Assembly (NCBI RefSeq): GCF_018531495.1
Contig: NZ_JAHDTI010000010.1
Span: forward strand, 310,001 to 374,000
Source: Nonomuraea sediminis
GTDB lineage: Bacteria; Actinomycetota; Actinomycetes; Streptosporangiales; Streptosporangiaceae
DNA length: 64,000 nucleotides
Reading direction: 5' to 3'
In this document: positions 23,689 to 32,039 of the stretch, piece by piece
Numbering within the stretch: the first letter of the stretch is position 1
Layout of the letters: each line of letters starts with the position of its first letter
The notes under the pieces: generated by a model
Told to the model about the DNA's origin: nothing
What the model saw: the letters and a program-made list of their open reading frames with translations, nothing else
Databases searched by the model: none
Position numbers and translations under genes: made by a program

Positions 23689-25113
23689 ATGGAGACTCAG
23701 CGACGTTGGACGATTACCACCCGTATTACGCTTTTCACCGGGGTGGTAGCGGCCCTGCTGTGCGCGCTGCTCGCCATCACGGTGATGATCGCGATTCATC
23801 GTTCCGCGACCGAGGATCTCATCGACGAGATCACCGCGGACGCCGGCCGGGTGGCCCATCAGGTCGAGCATGACCGGGTGAGCATGCCGCTGGTCGAGCA
23901 CGCGGACCGCGACGTGCAGATCGTCGGTCCGAACGGTACGGTCACCACGTCCACGCCGCAGTTGCGAGGCAAGCCGGCCATGGCCGGTTTCACCCCTGAC
24001 CACAGGAAGATCGCCACCCACGTCGTGTGCGGCGGGGTCTTCCCTCCCGGCGACTGCCGCATCGTGGTCGCGCAGTCGGCCTACCGGGCGGGACAGGACT
24101 GGATCGTCTACACCTCCACGCCCACGGTCCCCGCGTACGTCAAACCGTGGCTGGCCGCCACGGTGATCGGCGCCGCGGTGGTCATGGCCATGGCCATCAC
24201 CGCCCTCGGTCACCGGATCGTCACCAAGTGCCTCAGCCCGGTGACCGCGATCCGGGAGGAGCTCGACAAGATCACCGATACCTGCGCCGACCAGCGGGTT
24301 CCCCTGCCGTCGGCCCGGGACGAGATCCACGACCTGGCCGACAGCGTCAACGGGACGCTGGCCCGCCTGGCGGCCGCGATGCGGCAGCAGCGCCATTTCA
24401 CCTCCGACGCCTCGCACGAGCTGCGTACCCCGATCGCCGCGATCCGCGCCGAGGTCGAGGACGCCATGCACGCGCCCGAGGACACCAGCGTGACCGCGCT
24501 GGCCGCCGCCGTGCTGCGCAGCGCGAACCGGCTCGAGGCGATCGTGGGCGACCTGCTGACCATCGAACGGCTGGAGGCGGGACAGCCGATCGACCGCGAG
24601 CCGATCAACCTGGCCGAACTCGTGACCGCGGTGTGCGAGCGCCGCCCCCAGCCGCACAAGGACTTCGAGTACTCCCTCGAGCCCGGCGTGATGGTGATCG
24701 GCGACAGGCTCCGGCTGGCGCGCCTGCTCACCAACCTGATCGACAACGCCGAACGGCACGCGGCCACGACGATCACCTTCCGGGTACGGCAGGAGCCGAG
24801 CCCGAAGCCCGATGCTCATCGCTTCCCGAACGGGGTCGCGGTGCTCGAGGTGGCCGACGACGGGCCCGGCATCGATCCGGACAGGCGTGAAGCGGTCTTC
24901 CAGCGCTTCGCCCGGCTGGACACCGCCCGGGACAGGTACGCCGGGGGCACCGGGCTGGGCCTGGCGATCGCCCGGCAGATCGCCGAGGCGCACGGCGGCA
25001 CCCTGCGGATCGAGAACAGCGCGCAGGGCGCGCGGTTCGTCCTGCGCCTCCCCCTCAGCTCCACCCTCCAGGAGGAGAGCCAGGCGCGGGACAAGAGGCA
25101 GACGGCCCGCTAG
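23689..25113 (+). CDS. Orphan sensor histidine kinase (HisKA type)
   Basis: A 474-residue kinase with two membrane helices (about 14-37 and 153-174) flanking an extracellular domain of about 115 residues that includes two cysteines (VVCGGVFPPGDC). HAMP, then HisKA with His243 in SDASHELRTPIAAI, then HATPase with NLIDNAERHA, DDGPGID and GTGLGLAI. A response regulator normally precedes such genes, but upstream lies only the GH38 remnant. Its partner is therefore elsewhere or lost. It ends nine bases from the convergent antiporter gene. Confidence 0.92.
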   Translation: METQRRWTITTRITLFTGVVAALLCALLAITVMIAIHRSATEDLIDEITADAGRVAHQVEHDRVSMPLVEHADRDVQIVGPNGTVTTSTPQLRGKPAMAGFTPDHRKIATHVVCGGVFPPGDCRIVVAQSAYRAGQDWIVYTSTPTVPAYVKPWLAATVIGAAVVMAMAITALGHRIVTKCLSPVTAIREELDKITDTCADQRVPLPSARDEIHDLADSVNGTLARLAAAMRQQRHFTSDASHELRTPIAAIRAEVEDAMHAPEDTSVTALAAAVLRSANRLEAIVGDLLTIERLEAGQPIDREPINLAELVTAVCERRPQPHKDFEYSLEPGVMVIGDRLRLARLLTNLIDNAERHAATTITFRVRQEPSPKPDAHRFPNGVAVLEVADDGPGIDPDRREAVFQRFARLDTARDRYAGGTGLGLAIARQIAEAHGGTLRIENSAQGARFVLRLPLSSTLQEESQARDKRQTAR

Positions 25114-25122
25114 GCCGGTTCC

Positions 25123-26700
25123 TCAGTCCGGGTGCCGTCGCGACAGCCGTATCTCCTCCATGTCGAGTGCGGCCTGCAGCTGGCGCAGCACGGTGTCGTC
25201 GATGCGATGTTCGTCGCGCAGCCTGAGTATGACGGCGCGTTTGCGGGCCAGCAGCGCCAGGCGCAGCGCCGTGTAGTCCCTGTCGCGCTGTACCGCGGGC
25301 TCGACCTCGGTGCCGTCGGCGCGCACGATGAGCAGGTGCGTCTCGTACTCGTGGCGCAGCCGCTCGGCCGCGGCCGGGTCGGTGTCGAGCTCGGCGGCGA
25401 GCTCGGGCAGCGCGTCGAGCGCCTCTTCCGTGGCCAGCGTCTCGGCCAGCCGCCGTTCGTCCCGCACCTCGGTGTCGTGCGGCAGGCGCGCCCAGCGCAC
25501 CACGATCGGGAACATGATCCCCTTCAGCACGAGGGTCATCACGACGACGCCGGCGGTCACGAAGATGATGGTGTCGCGGTACGGGAAGGGGGCGCCGGAG
25601 GCGATCGTGTTGGGAACCGCGATCGCGGCGGCCAGTGACACCGCGCCCCGGAAGCCGGCCACCGCGCTGACCGCCCGCGCTCGGTAGCTCTCGCGCAGCG
25701 GCCGCCGCTGTGAGCGGCGATCGAGCAGCCGGGCCGCGGACGCGGAGGCGAACAGGAAGGCGAAGCGCACGCCGACCAGCACCGCGAAGACCACGCCGAC
25801 GTCGATCAAGGCCCGGGTGAGAGCGAGGCTGGTCAGGCCGCGCAAGGCCGGGTGCAGCTCCAGCCCTATCAGGACGAACAGGGAGCCGTTGAGCAGGAAG
25901 GTGGTGACGGTGTAGAACGCCTGCGTCTGCAGTCTCCCTTCGGCGCGGCTCACGCGCGGCCCGGACTGGCTCATGATCAGCCCGCACACCACGACGGCCA
26001 CCACCCCGGAGGCGTGGATGGCCTCGGCGAGCAGGAACGCGACGAACGGGATCAGCAGCATGGCGACCGTGGCCAGCACCGGATCGGTCAGGCGTCCGCG
26101 CACCCACAGTCCGAGCCAGGCCACCACCGCGCCCGCGGCGGCGCCGCCGGCGTAGGCGAGCAGGAACAGCCAGCCGACGCGCCCCAGGCTGAATTGCTCC
26201 TCGCCGACGGTGACGCCGACCGCCAGGCCGTAGATGACCAGGGCGGTGCCGTCGTTGATGAGGCTTTCGGCGCGCAGCAGGGTGAGGTCGCGGCGCGGCA
26301 GGATCCGGGCGAGCGCGCCCACCGCGGTGGCGTCGGTCGGCGCGACGACGGCGCCGAGCACCCACGCGGGCCCCCACGGCATGCCCAGGGCACGGGCGGC
26401 CGCGGCCGCGGCCGCCGCGGTGACGATGACGAGCACGGTGCCCGTCAAGATCACCCCACGCAGGTTGGTACGGATCTCCCGCAGGCTGGTCGTCAGGCTT
26501 CCCCAGTACAGCAACGGCGGCAGGAACAGCAGCAGCACCACCTCCGGCGGCAACTGCACCCCGTACAGCGCGGGCACGAACCCCAGCAGCACACCGGTCA
26601 GCAGCAGCAACACCGGCGGGGCGACCCGCAGCCGCCGCGCCAGGACGTTGCCGGCCAGCACCGCCGCACCCAAGATCACCACGAGTTCGAGGCCGAGCAC
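25123..26700 (-). CDS. CPA1-family Na+/H+ antiporter
   Basis: A 525-residue cation/proton antiporter of the CPA1 (NhaP-like) family with about twelve helices. The ion-site motif is APTDATAVGALARILP around residues 111-126, and ESLINDGTALVIYG carries the conserved ND pair. A cytosolic tail of roughly 130 acidic and basic residues follows. GTG 26700 (VLGLELVVILG) has GGAGGGGGAGA just upstream, which settles the start; the frame is open further 5' but reads as low-complexity arginine-rich sequence. It exchanges Na+ or K+ for protons at the cytoplasmic membrane. Confidence 0.92.
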   Translation of the reverse strand: MLGLELVVILGAAVLAGNVLARRLRVAPPVLLLLTGVLLGFVPALYGVQLPPEVVLLLFLPPLLYWGSLTTSLREIRTNLRGVILTGTVLVIVTAAAAAAAARALGMPWGPAWVLGAVVAPTDATAVGALARILPRRDLTLLRAESLINDGTALVIYGLAVGVTVGEEQFSLGRVGWLFLLAYAGGAAAGAVVAWLGLWVRGRLTDPVLATVAMLLIPFVAFLLAEAIHASGVVAVVVCGLIMSQSGPRVSRAEGRLQTQAFYTVTTFLLNGSLFVLIGLELHPALRGLTSLALTRALIDVGVVFAVLVGVRFAFLFASASAARLLDRRSQRRPLRESYRARAVSAVAGFRGAVSLAAAIAVPNTIASGAPFPYRDTIIFVTAGVVVMTLVLKGIMFPIVVRWARLPHDTEVRDERRLAETLATEEALDALPELAAELDTDPAAAERLRHEYETHLLIVRADGTEVEPAVQRDRDYTALRLALLARKRAVILRLRDEHRIDDTVLRQLQAALDMEEIRLSRRHPD

Positions 26701-26785
26701 GATGTCTCCCCCTCCGCGCAGAGCTGACCTGCGGGAACCCTCCCCCTGCCCTTGGGCATGCCCTGAGCGGGCGGGCGAGGCGGGC

Positions 26786-27706
26786 TTACGTGACTGGCGG
26801 GGGGTTCCCCTGCGCGCTGGCGGGCAGCGCCGGATCCCATCCGCACACCGTGCACGCGTGCTGAAAGGCCGAGTGCGCGAATTCGAGCGCCGTCCGGTAC
26901 GGATCGCGGCTCGCCACGACGTCACCCCAGTCGAGCACGTACTCGCCCAGCTCCTTGTGCCAGCGCCCGGCCACCGGCGAGAGTGCGGCATCGGCGAACC
27001 CTTCGGCCGCCGGATAGGCGTAGGCGTAGAACGCCGCCTTGCCGTACTTCGGATCTCCGGGCCACCAGCCCACCGCGACCTCCTGGGCGTCCATCGCGTT
27101 GCGCATGATGAAGTCCTGTGACGGCGGATCGGCGGGCACGCCGGAGAACAGGCTCACCGCCAGGTCGAACGCACCCCACCAGGCGTTGACCGGGGTCGAG
27201 CGCCCCCGGTACGGCGCGCGGTAGGCGGCCAGGACCAGCGCGGCGCGGGTCGCCGCGGCGAAGTAGGAGGCCACCGCGTCCGGATCGTAGGTGGCGTGCT
27301 CCGCGTCCTCGTCCAACGGCACGCTCCACCAGACCTCCTGCGGCGTCGTGTCGATCTCGGCGCTGCCCCCGAGCTCACGGACCATCCCCAGGACCGCGCG
27401 GGTCACCTCGCCCACCGGACGGTCGGGCGTCAGCGAGGCGCGGCGGCTTCGGCCGTCGCTGTGCTCGACCAGCGCCTCGTGGGTCCGAAGGTCGAGCGCC
27501 ACGACCAACGCCCCTGAGCCGTCGGGCGCGGGCAGCGGCAGCGTCTCCCAGCCCCGCGCCGTCAACCGCAGTGCGGCGTGCTGCAGCTGCGGCTCGGGGG
27601 GCGCGAGCGCCACGGCGAGCTTGCCGAGGACCTGCGTGTGACCGTGCAGCGTGTCACACGTCGCGCTCCATTGCTCGTAGTCGAGCGACGGCCACTTGTC
27701 ACTCAT
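26786..27706 (-). CDS. DUF5996-family protein
   Basis: A 306-residue protein matching the DUF5996 family from memory: WPSLDYEQWSATCDTLHGHTQVLGKLAVALAPPEPQ at the start, then the EVWWSVPLDEDAEHATYDPDAVASYF block and the VNAWWGAFDLAVSLFSG block. The function is unknown; the family is widespread as a single copy. No signal peptide or membrane segment is seen. ATG 27706 follows AGGGAGCGGG. It lies between the antiporter gene and the XRE/TPR gene on the same strand, with 72 bases or more on each side. Confidence 0.8.
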   Translation of the reverse strand: MSDKWPSLDYEQWSATCDTLHGHTQVLGKLAVALAPPEPQLQHAALRLTARGWETLPLPAPDGSGALVVALDLRTHEALVEHSDGRSRRASLTPDRPVGEVTRAVLGMVRELGGSAEIDTTPQEVWWSVPLDEDAEHATYDPDAVASYFAAATRAALVLAAYRAPYRGRSTPVNAWWGAFDLAVSLFSGVPADPPSQDFIMRNAMDAQEVAVGWWPGDPKYGKAAFYAYAYPAAEGFADAALSPVAGRWHKELGEYVLDWGDVVASRDPYRTALEFAHSAFQHACTVCGWDPALPASAQGNPPPVT

Positions 27707-27778
27707 GTCCCGCTCCCTCTGTGGTGTCACCGCCGGGCCCGCCGCCTGGCGGGCCCGCGGCGATACAGCCGCCGGCGG

Positions 27779-28981
27779 CTACAGCAGGATGCGCCGGTGC
27801 CTGGTCGGCTGGGGTGGGATGTGGGCTCTGGCCAGTTCGTGGATGGCGCGCGAGGCCCCTGTCCGCCTGGCCATGACGAAGGCCTCGCGGGCGGCCTGGA
27901 CGCACCGCTCGCGCTCGTGGGCTTCGGCGTAGGCATGCGCCATCCGGGCCAGCGCGTAGGCGGCGGCGTACGTCGTCGGTCCCTCCGACGACTGCAGTTC
28001 CAGGATCTCGATGGCGCCCTGGGCGCGGCCGAGATCGACGAGACAGCCCACGCACAGGGCGTTGTGCGCCTCTACTGAGCAGTCGAAGTGGTACGGCGTG
28101 TCGTCTTCCGGTTCCGCGAGGGACTGGGCGGACTCCTCCAGCCGGCGAAGGCAGGTGTCCAGGTCCCCGGCGAGCGCATGGCCCTGCGCCTCGTGATGCC
28201 GTGCCAGCGCGTCCATCCGCGGCGGGAGGTGGCCGCGTTCACGGGCGGCCACAGCCATGTCGACGAGGTGATCGGGATTGGCCTCCGCGTCGGCCAGCCC
28301 GGCGCGCTGAGCGAGCGTGTAGGCCTCGAGCAGCATGTCGGCCGCTTCGCGAGCATCGCGGATGGCCTCATTCGACCATGCCAGCGCCTCGCCCGGGTCG
28401 CCGTTCTCGTGGTGCATGCGGCTGATGAGTTCCGCGTTCTCCGCGGCGAGCAGCAGGAGCGCGTGCCTGACCGGCGGATTGGCGTCGCGGTGGAACTCCT
28501 CGATCCCGGCGAAGATCGGCCGGAGGTGGTTGATCTGGTCAGAGGGCCGCAGATCGGCCCGGTTGTAGGCGTCGACGATAGCCCTGAAATAGCCGACCGT
28601 GCCGTCGTCGGCCCGCTTGGGCTCCTCGATCGCCCGGCCCGTGCGCTCCTCCTCCTCGGCCGAGAACATGCCCGGCCGCAAGGGAATACCGGTCAGATAG
28701 TGCCACAGCGTGGTCCCGGTGGCGTCCCCGACGAACAGCTCCTTCTCGTCCGTGCCGAAGGCTTTGCACAGCAGTTCCGTGTACCTCTCGTCGGGGCGCT
28801 GCTCGCCGGACTCCCAGAGCTGGATCATCCGGACGCGCATCCCCTGTGCGGGCAGCCGGTCACGCTCGGTCTCGTCGGCCACCTCGGCCAGCCGTCTGGC
28901 CAGCTCTTCCTGACTCCACATCCGCCCGCGCCGCAGAACCTGCAGCCGTGCGGCCCAAACCGGAACATCGATGTCAACCAT
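27779..28981 (-). CDS. XRE-type regulator with TPR-like C-terminal domain
   Basis: A 400-residue protein. An N-terminal XRE HTH (QVLRRGRMWSQEELARRLAEVADE then RVRMIQLWESGEQRP) is joined to about 300 residues of helical repeats (LLLAAENAELISRMHHENGDPGEALAWSNEAIRDAREAADM and similar), resembling TPR arrays. This architecture is common in actinomycetes, where the repeat domain binds a peptide or partner. ATG 28981 is the start. Three direct repeats of a seven-base motif lie about 35-60 bases upstream and are a likely autoregulatory site. Targets are unknown. Confidence 0.85.
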   Translation of the reverse strand: MVDIDVPVWAARLQVLRRGRMWSQEELARRLAEVADETERDRLPAQGMRVRMIQLWESGEQRPDERYTELLCKAFGTDEKELFVGDATGTTLWHYLTGIPLRPGMFSAEEEERTGRAIEEPKRADDGTVGYFRAIVDAYNRADLRPSDQINHLRPIFAGIEEFHRDANPPVRHALLLLAAENAELISRMHHENGDPGEALAWSNEAIRDAREAADMLLEAYTLAQRAGLADAEANPDHLVDMAVAARERGHLPPRMDALARHHEAQGHALAGDLDTCLRRLEESAQSLAEPEDDTPYHFDCSVEAHNALCVGCLVDLGRAQGAIEILELQSSEGPTTYAAAYALARMAHAYAEAHERERCVQAAREAFVMARRTGASRAIHELARAHIPPQPTRHRRILL

Positions 28982-29015
28982 TGGCGACCCCCCTCGCCCG
29001 AGCGACTATCGACCA

Positions 29016-29040
29016 TACTGTGCTTATTGTCCATATTGTC
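29016..29040. promoter_or_regulatory. Three 9-bp-phased direct repeats upstream of XRE gene
   Basis: TACTGTG at 29016, TATTGTC at 29025 and TATTGTC at 29034 repeat every nine bases in an AT-rich stretch of otherwise GC-rich DNA. The site lies 35-59 bases upstream of the XRE start. The rest of the 171-base gap (28982-29152) shows nothing else. Confidence 0.55.
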
Positions 29041-29152
29041 GCTTTTCGTGGCTACCCCGCAGCCCCGAATCGCAACCGCACCGGCGATGACGATCCAGGG
29101 CCGCGATTCCCACGCACGTCACGACAAGGTCGCCTTTGGGTAATGCGCCCCC

Positions 29153-29584
29153 TCACAGCTCGATGGTGTACGTGGTGCGGGTCGCGAGCAGGCGGTTGTC
29201 ACGGTAGAACCAGCACTTGGCCTTGTAGTGGTCCCCGTTGGTCCCACGGATGTGCGGTGTCAGGAACAGGATCGCGTTGTCCTGGGACTTGCTGTAGATC
29301 CCGTGCTCGTGCCACCGAGGGAACGGGTACCCATGACGGTGCAGGGGCCGGCACTTGATCGCGTAGAGGCCGCGCGCGCAGCCGACCGCGCCCGCGCCGA
29401 TCTGGTAGCTGTGGTTGCTGCGCCGCCAGATGTTGGCGACCATCCGGCAGGCCGAAGCGCTCGAGGCCTGCTCCGCGACGGCGGTGTGGGCGGGCGCGAT
29501 GGTGGTGGCGCCGGCGGGCGCCGTCACGGTGCCGAGGGTGACCGCTGCGCCCAGGGCGGTCAAGGTGCCGACGACTCGGTTCAT
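29153..29584 (-). CDS. Small secreted protein of unknown function
   Basis: A 143-residue protein with a Sec signal peptide (MNRVVGTLTALGAAVTLGTV, cleavage probably after the AGA-TTIA region). The mature part is about 115 residues, rich in Arg, His and Tyr, with four cysteines (ACRMV, VGCARG, IKCRPL, AKCWFY) that could form two disulfides. I do not recognise the family. ATG 29584 has AGGAGG five bases upstream. It is divergent from a membrane-anchored HTH protein gene, and the two may form a signalling pair, which is inference from position only. Confidence 0.75.
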   Translation of the reverse strand: MNRVVGTLTALGAAVTLGTVTAPAGATTIAPAHTAVAEQASSASACRMVANIWRRSNHSYQIGAGAVGCARGLYAIKCRPLHRHGYPFPRWHEHGIYSKSQDNAILFLTPHIRGTNGDHYKAKCWFYRDNRLLATRTTYTIEL

Positions 29585-29720
29585 GGTGCCTCCTCGTCTT
29601 GGGATGCGGATGCTCCGCTCTCGAGGTTCGCGGCGCCCGCCATGCCTTGAACAGGCTCGGACGTTGCGCATTAATGGCTGCAACGACCGCAACAATCCCC
29701 GACGCCTGGCGGAGGACGCG

Positions 29721-30473
29721 GTGGCACGCGGTGGACGTAGAGATCGCCCGATCGATCGGCACTCGGGTCCGTTGGCCGGATTCGTCGACGACCTGCGGCG
29801 CCTGCGGGGCGCGATGTCGTTGCAGGAGGTCGGCAGCCGCATGGGATACCACTCCAGCACCGTGTCGAGGCGGCTGAACCCGGACGAGCTGCCTCCCCTG
29901 GACTTCGTCAGGGCCTACGTCACGGCCTGCGGAGCCGATCCCGGCCCGTGGGAGGAACGGTGGCGGAAGATCCCTGGCCAGCCTCCCGACAGGCCGGTAC
30001 GCCACCGGAGGAGACGCTGGGTCGTCATCGGCGCGGTGGCGGCGGTCGCGATCGCGGTCCTGGTGGCCGCGGCGTTACGGCTGTACGGCTCTGCCGCACC
30101 CGCCGTCTCGGTCGCGACCACCAGCCCCGCTCCCCCGAAGTCCGGCGCGGGCTTCTCCTGGAAGATCACCCGGATGGTCTCCGGCCTGACCTCACGCACC
30201 TGGTCCCAGGCAGCCTCGGGGAACATCGAGATCTGGGCCAACCTGGGCTGCCCGGGGAACGCGATCTCGTACTGGATCGCGCTGCGGCCGCACGGCGAGA
30301 CGGTCAGGTTCTCGTGCGGATCCTGGCAGCATCACCGGTGGGCGGAGGTCGCGGCCGGAAGCCACCATTTCGAGGTGTGGAAGGAAGGCGACGGCCTGGC
30401 CTTGAGCGGTGAAGGGGTGCTCGCCTCCAGCACGCTCATCGTCGAACAGCCCAAGGTCTCCCCCTCGGGCTGA
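29721..30473 (+). CDS. Membrane-anchored HTH protein with extracytoplasmic domain
   Basis: A 250-residue protein. An XRE-like HTH occupies about 18-60 (FVDDLRRLRGAMSLQEVGSRMGYHSSTVSRRL), a basic linker RHRRRR leads into one membrane helix at 100-121, and a 125-residue outer domain follows, ending in a beta-rich segment with two cysteines (NLGCPGN, RFSCGSW). GTG 29721 follows GGAGG and fits the domain start. It could sense something outside and regulate transcription while membrane-bound, like other actinomycete one-component membrane regulators. It converges with the Cache gene, with three bases between stops. Confidence 0.75.
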   Translation: MARGGRRDRPIDRHSGPLAGFVDDLRRLRGAMSLQEVGSRMGYHSSTVSRRLNPDELPPLDFVRAYVTACGADPGPWEERWRKIPGQPPDRPVRHRRRRWVVIGAVAAVAIAVLVAAALRLYGSAAPAVSVATTSPAPPKSGAGFSWKITRMVSGLTSRTWSQAASGNIEIWANLGCPGNAISYWIALRPHGETVRFSCGSWQHHRWAEVAAGSHHFEVWKEGDGLALSGEGVLASSTLIVEQPKVSPSG

Positions 30474-30476
30474 GCC

Positions 30477-31205
30477 TCAGGTTGCGGTCGCTGTCACGAG
30501 GGAGAGCGACAGGTCGGCCACCGGCCGTACGGCGAAGCCTTCCGTCCCCCGGTACACCGACCCGGCGATGTAGCGGGCGGTGTTGGACGCGACGACCCGG
30601 CCCTGGCCGTTGATCAGGAAGGCCTGCCCGGGGAGTTCCCGCAGCACGGGCACCACGGCGGTGCCGAACCGGCGCACGAACACGTCGGCGGCGGCCACCC
30701 CGATGAAGGCCCCGTCGAGCGTCACCGGGACGGAGAAGGTGAGGCTGTACTCGTCGGTGCACAGGTAGTCGACGTACGGCCCGCAGATGGTGCGTTCCAC
30801 ACCCGACTGGGGACCGGTGTACCACTCCCAGTGGGTGTAGTCGTAGAACGCGCTGCTCGACGGGTCGAGGTCGCGCAGGAGCTGCACCGGCGCCCCCGAC
30901 GGGTTCTCCTGCCACCACTCCAGATACCAGGGGGCGTCGGTCAGCAGGCCGGGGGCGGCGATGAAGCCGATCCCGACGATGAGCGCGCCGAAGCGGCTGG
31001 TCAGCAGCGGGCGCAGCGCGGCCAGGTCGGCCCTGCGCAGGTCGCGCCCGCCCTGCCGGACGGCGCGCGCCTGGGCCAGGGTGGCCTCGCGGACCTCGCG
31101 GAGCGCGGCGAAGACCTCCTCCGCGGTGTCGCGCACCCGGGTGACCGCCTCGCCGACGAGATCCTGTCCGGCGGCGGGCGGCTGCGTGTCCAATCTGGTG
31201 ATCAT
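30477..31205 (-). CDS. Stand-alone Cache-domain protein, apparently cytoplasmic
   Basis: A 242-residue protein whose last 150 residues read as a Cache sensor domain (YDYTHWEWYTGPQSGVERTICGPYVDYLCTDEYSLTFSVPVTLDGAFIGVAAADVFV). The first 70 residues are helical and charged, like a coiled coil. I see no signal peptide and no clear membrane span other than a short hydrophobic run at 74-90. Cache domains normally face outside and bind amines, amino acids or carboxylates. The gene starts four bases after the FadR-type regulator gene ends, so the two are cotranscribed and probably serve the divergent ABC transporter. Confidence 0.75.
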   Translation of the reverse strand: MITRLDTQPPAAGQDLVGEAVTRVRDTAEEVFAALREVREATLAQARAVRQGGRDLRRADLAALRPLLTSRFGALIVGIGFIAAPGLLTDAPWYLEWWQENPSGAPVQLLRDLDPSSSAFYDYTHWEWYTGPQSGVERTICGPYVDYLCTDEYSLTFSVPVTLDGAFIGVAAADVFVRRFGTAVVPVLRELPGQAFLINGQGRVVASNTARYIAGSVYRGTEGFAVRPVADLSLSLVTATAT

Positions 31206-31209
31206 CGCC

Positions 31210-31929
31210 TTACTCCTGGAGCCCCAGCCGGAGCTCTATGAGGTGGTCTGTGGCGTCGAGCACGTGCCGCTCGGCGAGGGCTCTGGCCAGGTCGCCGTCG
31301 CCCTGCTCGATCGCCTCGGCGATGGCGCGGTGCTGCGCGGCTATCCCATACTGCCCGCCGAGGTCGTCGTGCGAAAGCCACAGCAAGGGTCCGATGTCAG
31401 CCTGTAACCGGATCTCCTCCTGGGTGAGCCGGGCCGACTGCGAGGCCGCCGCGACCTCGATGTGGAAGCGCCCGTCCAGCCGCCGCAGCCGCGCGCTCGG
31501 CTCCGCCGCCGCCATCTCCTCGAGCGAGCGCCACAGCGGCGCGAGGTCGGAGGGCAGCGACCGCTGGGCGGCGAGCCGTGCCGCCGCCCCGGCTATCGCC
31601 GCGTAGTGGTCACCCAGGTCGCGCAGCTCGTCGACGGCGAAGGAGCGCAGTCGCGCGGTGACGTCGAGCTCGGCGGGAACCCGCACGAAGCTGCCTCCGG
31701 CGCGGCCCCGCCTGGTCTCGACGAGCCCCTGCTGGCGCAGGGCCATGAGCGCCTCGCGCAACGTCACGGTCGAGACGCCGAACAACCCCGCGAGTTCGCT
31801 CTCGCTGGGGAGCTGCTCGCCGTCGGACAGGACGCCGAGTTCGATGGCGTCGGCCAGCCGGCGCACCACCACGTCCACCCTGGCGGTGCTGTCGACCGGC
31901 GCGAAGACCGCGAGGCGCGCGACGTTCAC
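31210..31929 (-). CDS. GntR/FadR-family transcriptional regulator
   Basis: A 239-residue GntR regulator of the FadR/FCD subfamily. The winged helix is IELGVLSDGEQLPSESELAGLFGVSTVTLREALMALRQQGLVETRRGRAGGSFV, followed by an all-helical FCD effector domain (DGRFHIEVAAASQSARL, then LSHDDLGGQYGIAAQHRAIAEAI), in which Asp/His side chains usually hold a metal. GTG 31929 is preferred to GTG 31935 because GGAGGA lies six bases upstream of it. It is divergent from the polyamine-type ABC operon and the likely regulator of it; the Cache gene follows in the same operon. Confidence 0.9.
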   Translation of the reverse strand: MNVARLAVFAPVDSTARVDVVVRRLADAIELGVLSDGEQLPSESELAGLFGVSTVTLREALMALRQQGLVETRRGRAGGSFVRVPAELDVTARLRSFAVDELRDLGDHYAAIAGAAARLAAQRSLPSDLAPLWRSLEEMAAAEPSARLRRLDGRFHIEVAAASQSARLTQEEIRLQADIGPLLWLSHDDLGGQYGIAAQHRAIAEAIEQGDGDLARALAERHVLDATDHLIELRLGLQE

Positions 31930-32003
31930 GGCCACTCCTCCGGCGCGATCATGCTGCCCCCTGCTCGTTGGTAACCGTCTACACAGTGATACCGGATCGA
32001 GTC

Positions 32004-32034
32004 TTTACATAAAACATTTAACCTCATATGTTTT
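32004..32034 (+). promoter_or_regulatory. Promoter and candidate operator of polyamine-type ABC operon
   Basis: TTTACA (32004-32009) and TATGTT (32027-32032) are 17 bases apart, and the -10 ends seven bases before ATG 32040, so the transcript is probably leaderless. AAAACAT (32011) and ATGTTTT (32028) form an inverted repeat around a 10-base spacer across the promoter, a plausible site for the divergent FadR-type protein. Confidence 0.55.
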
Positions 32035-32039
32035 CCGCC

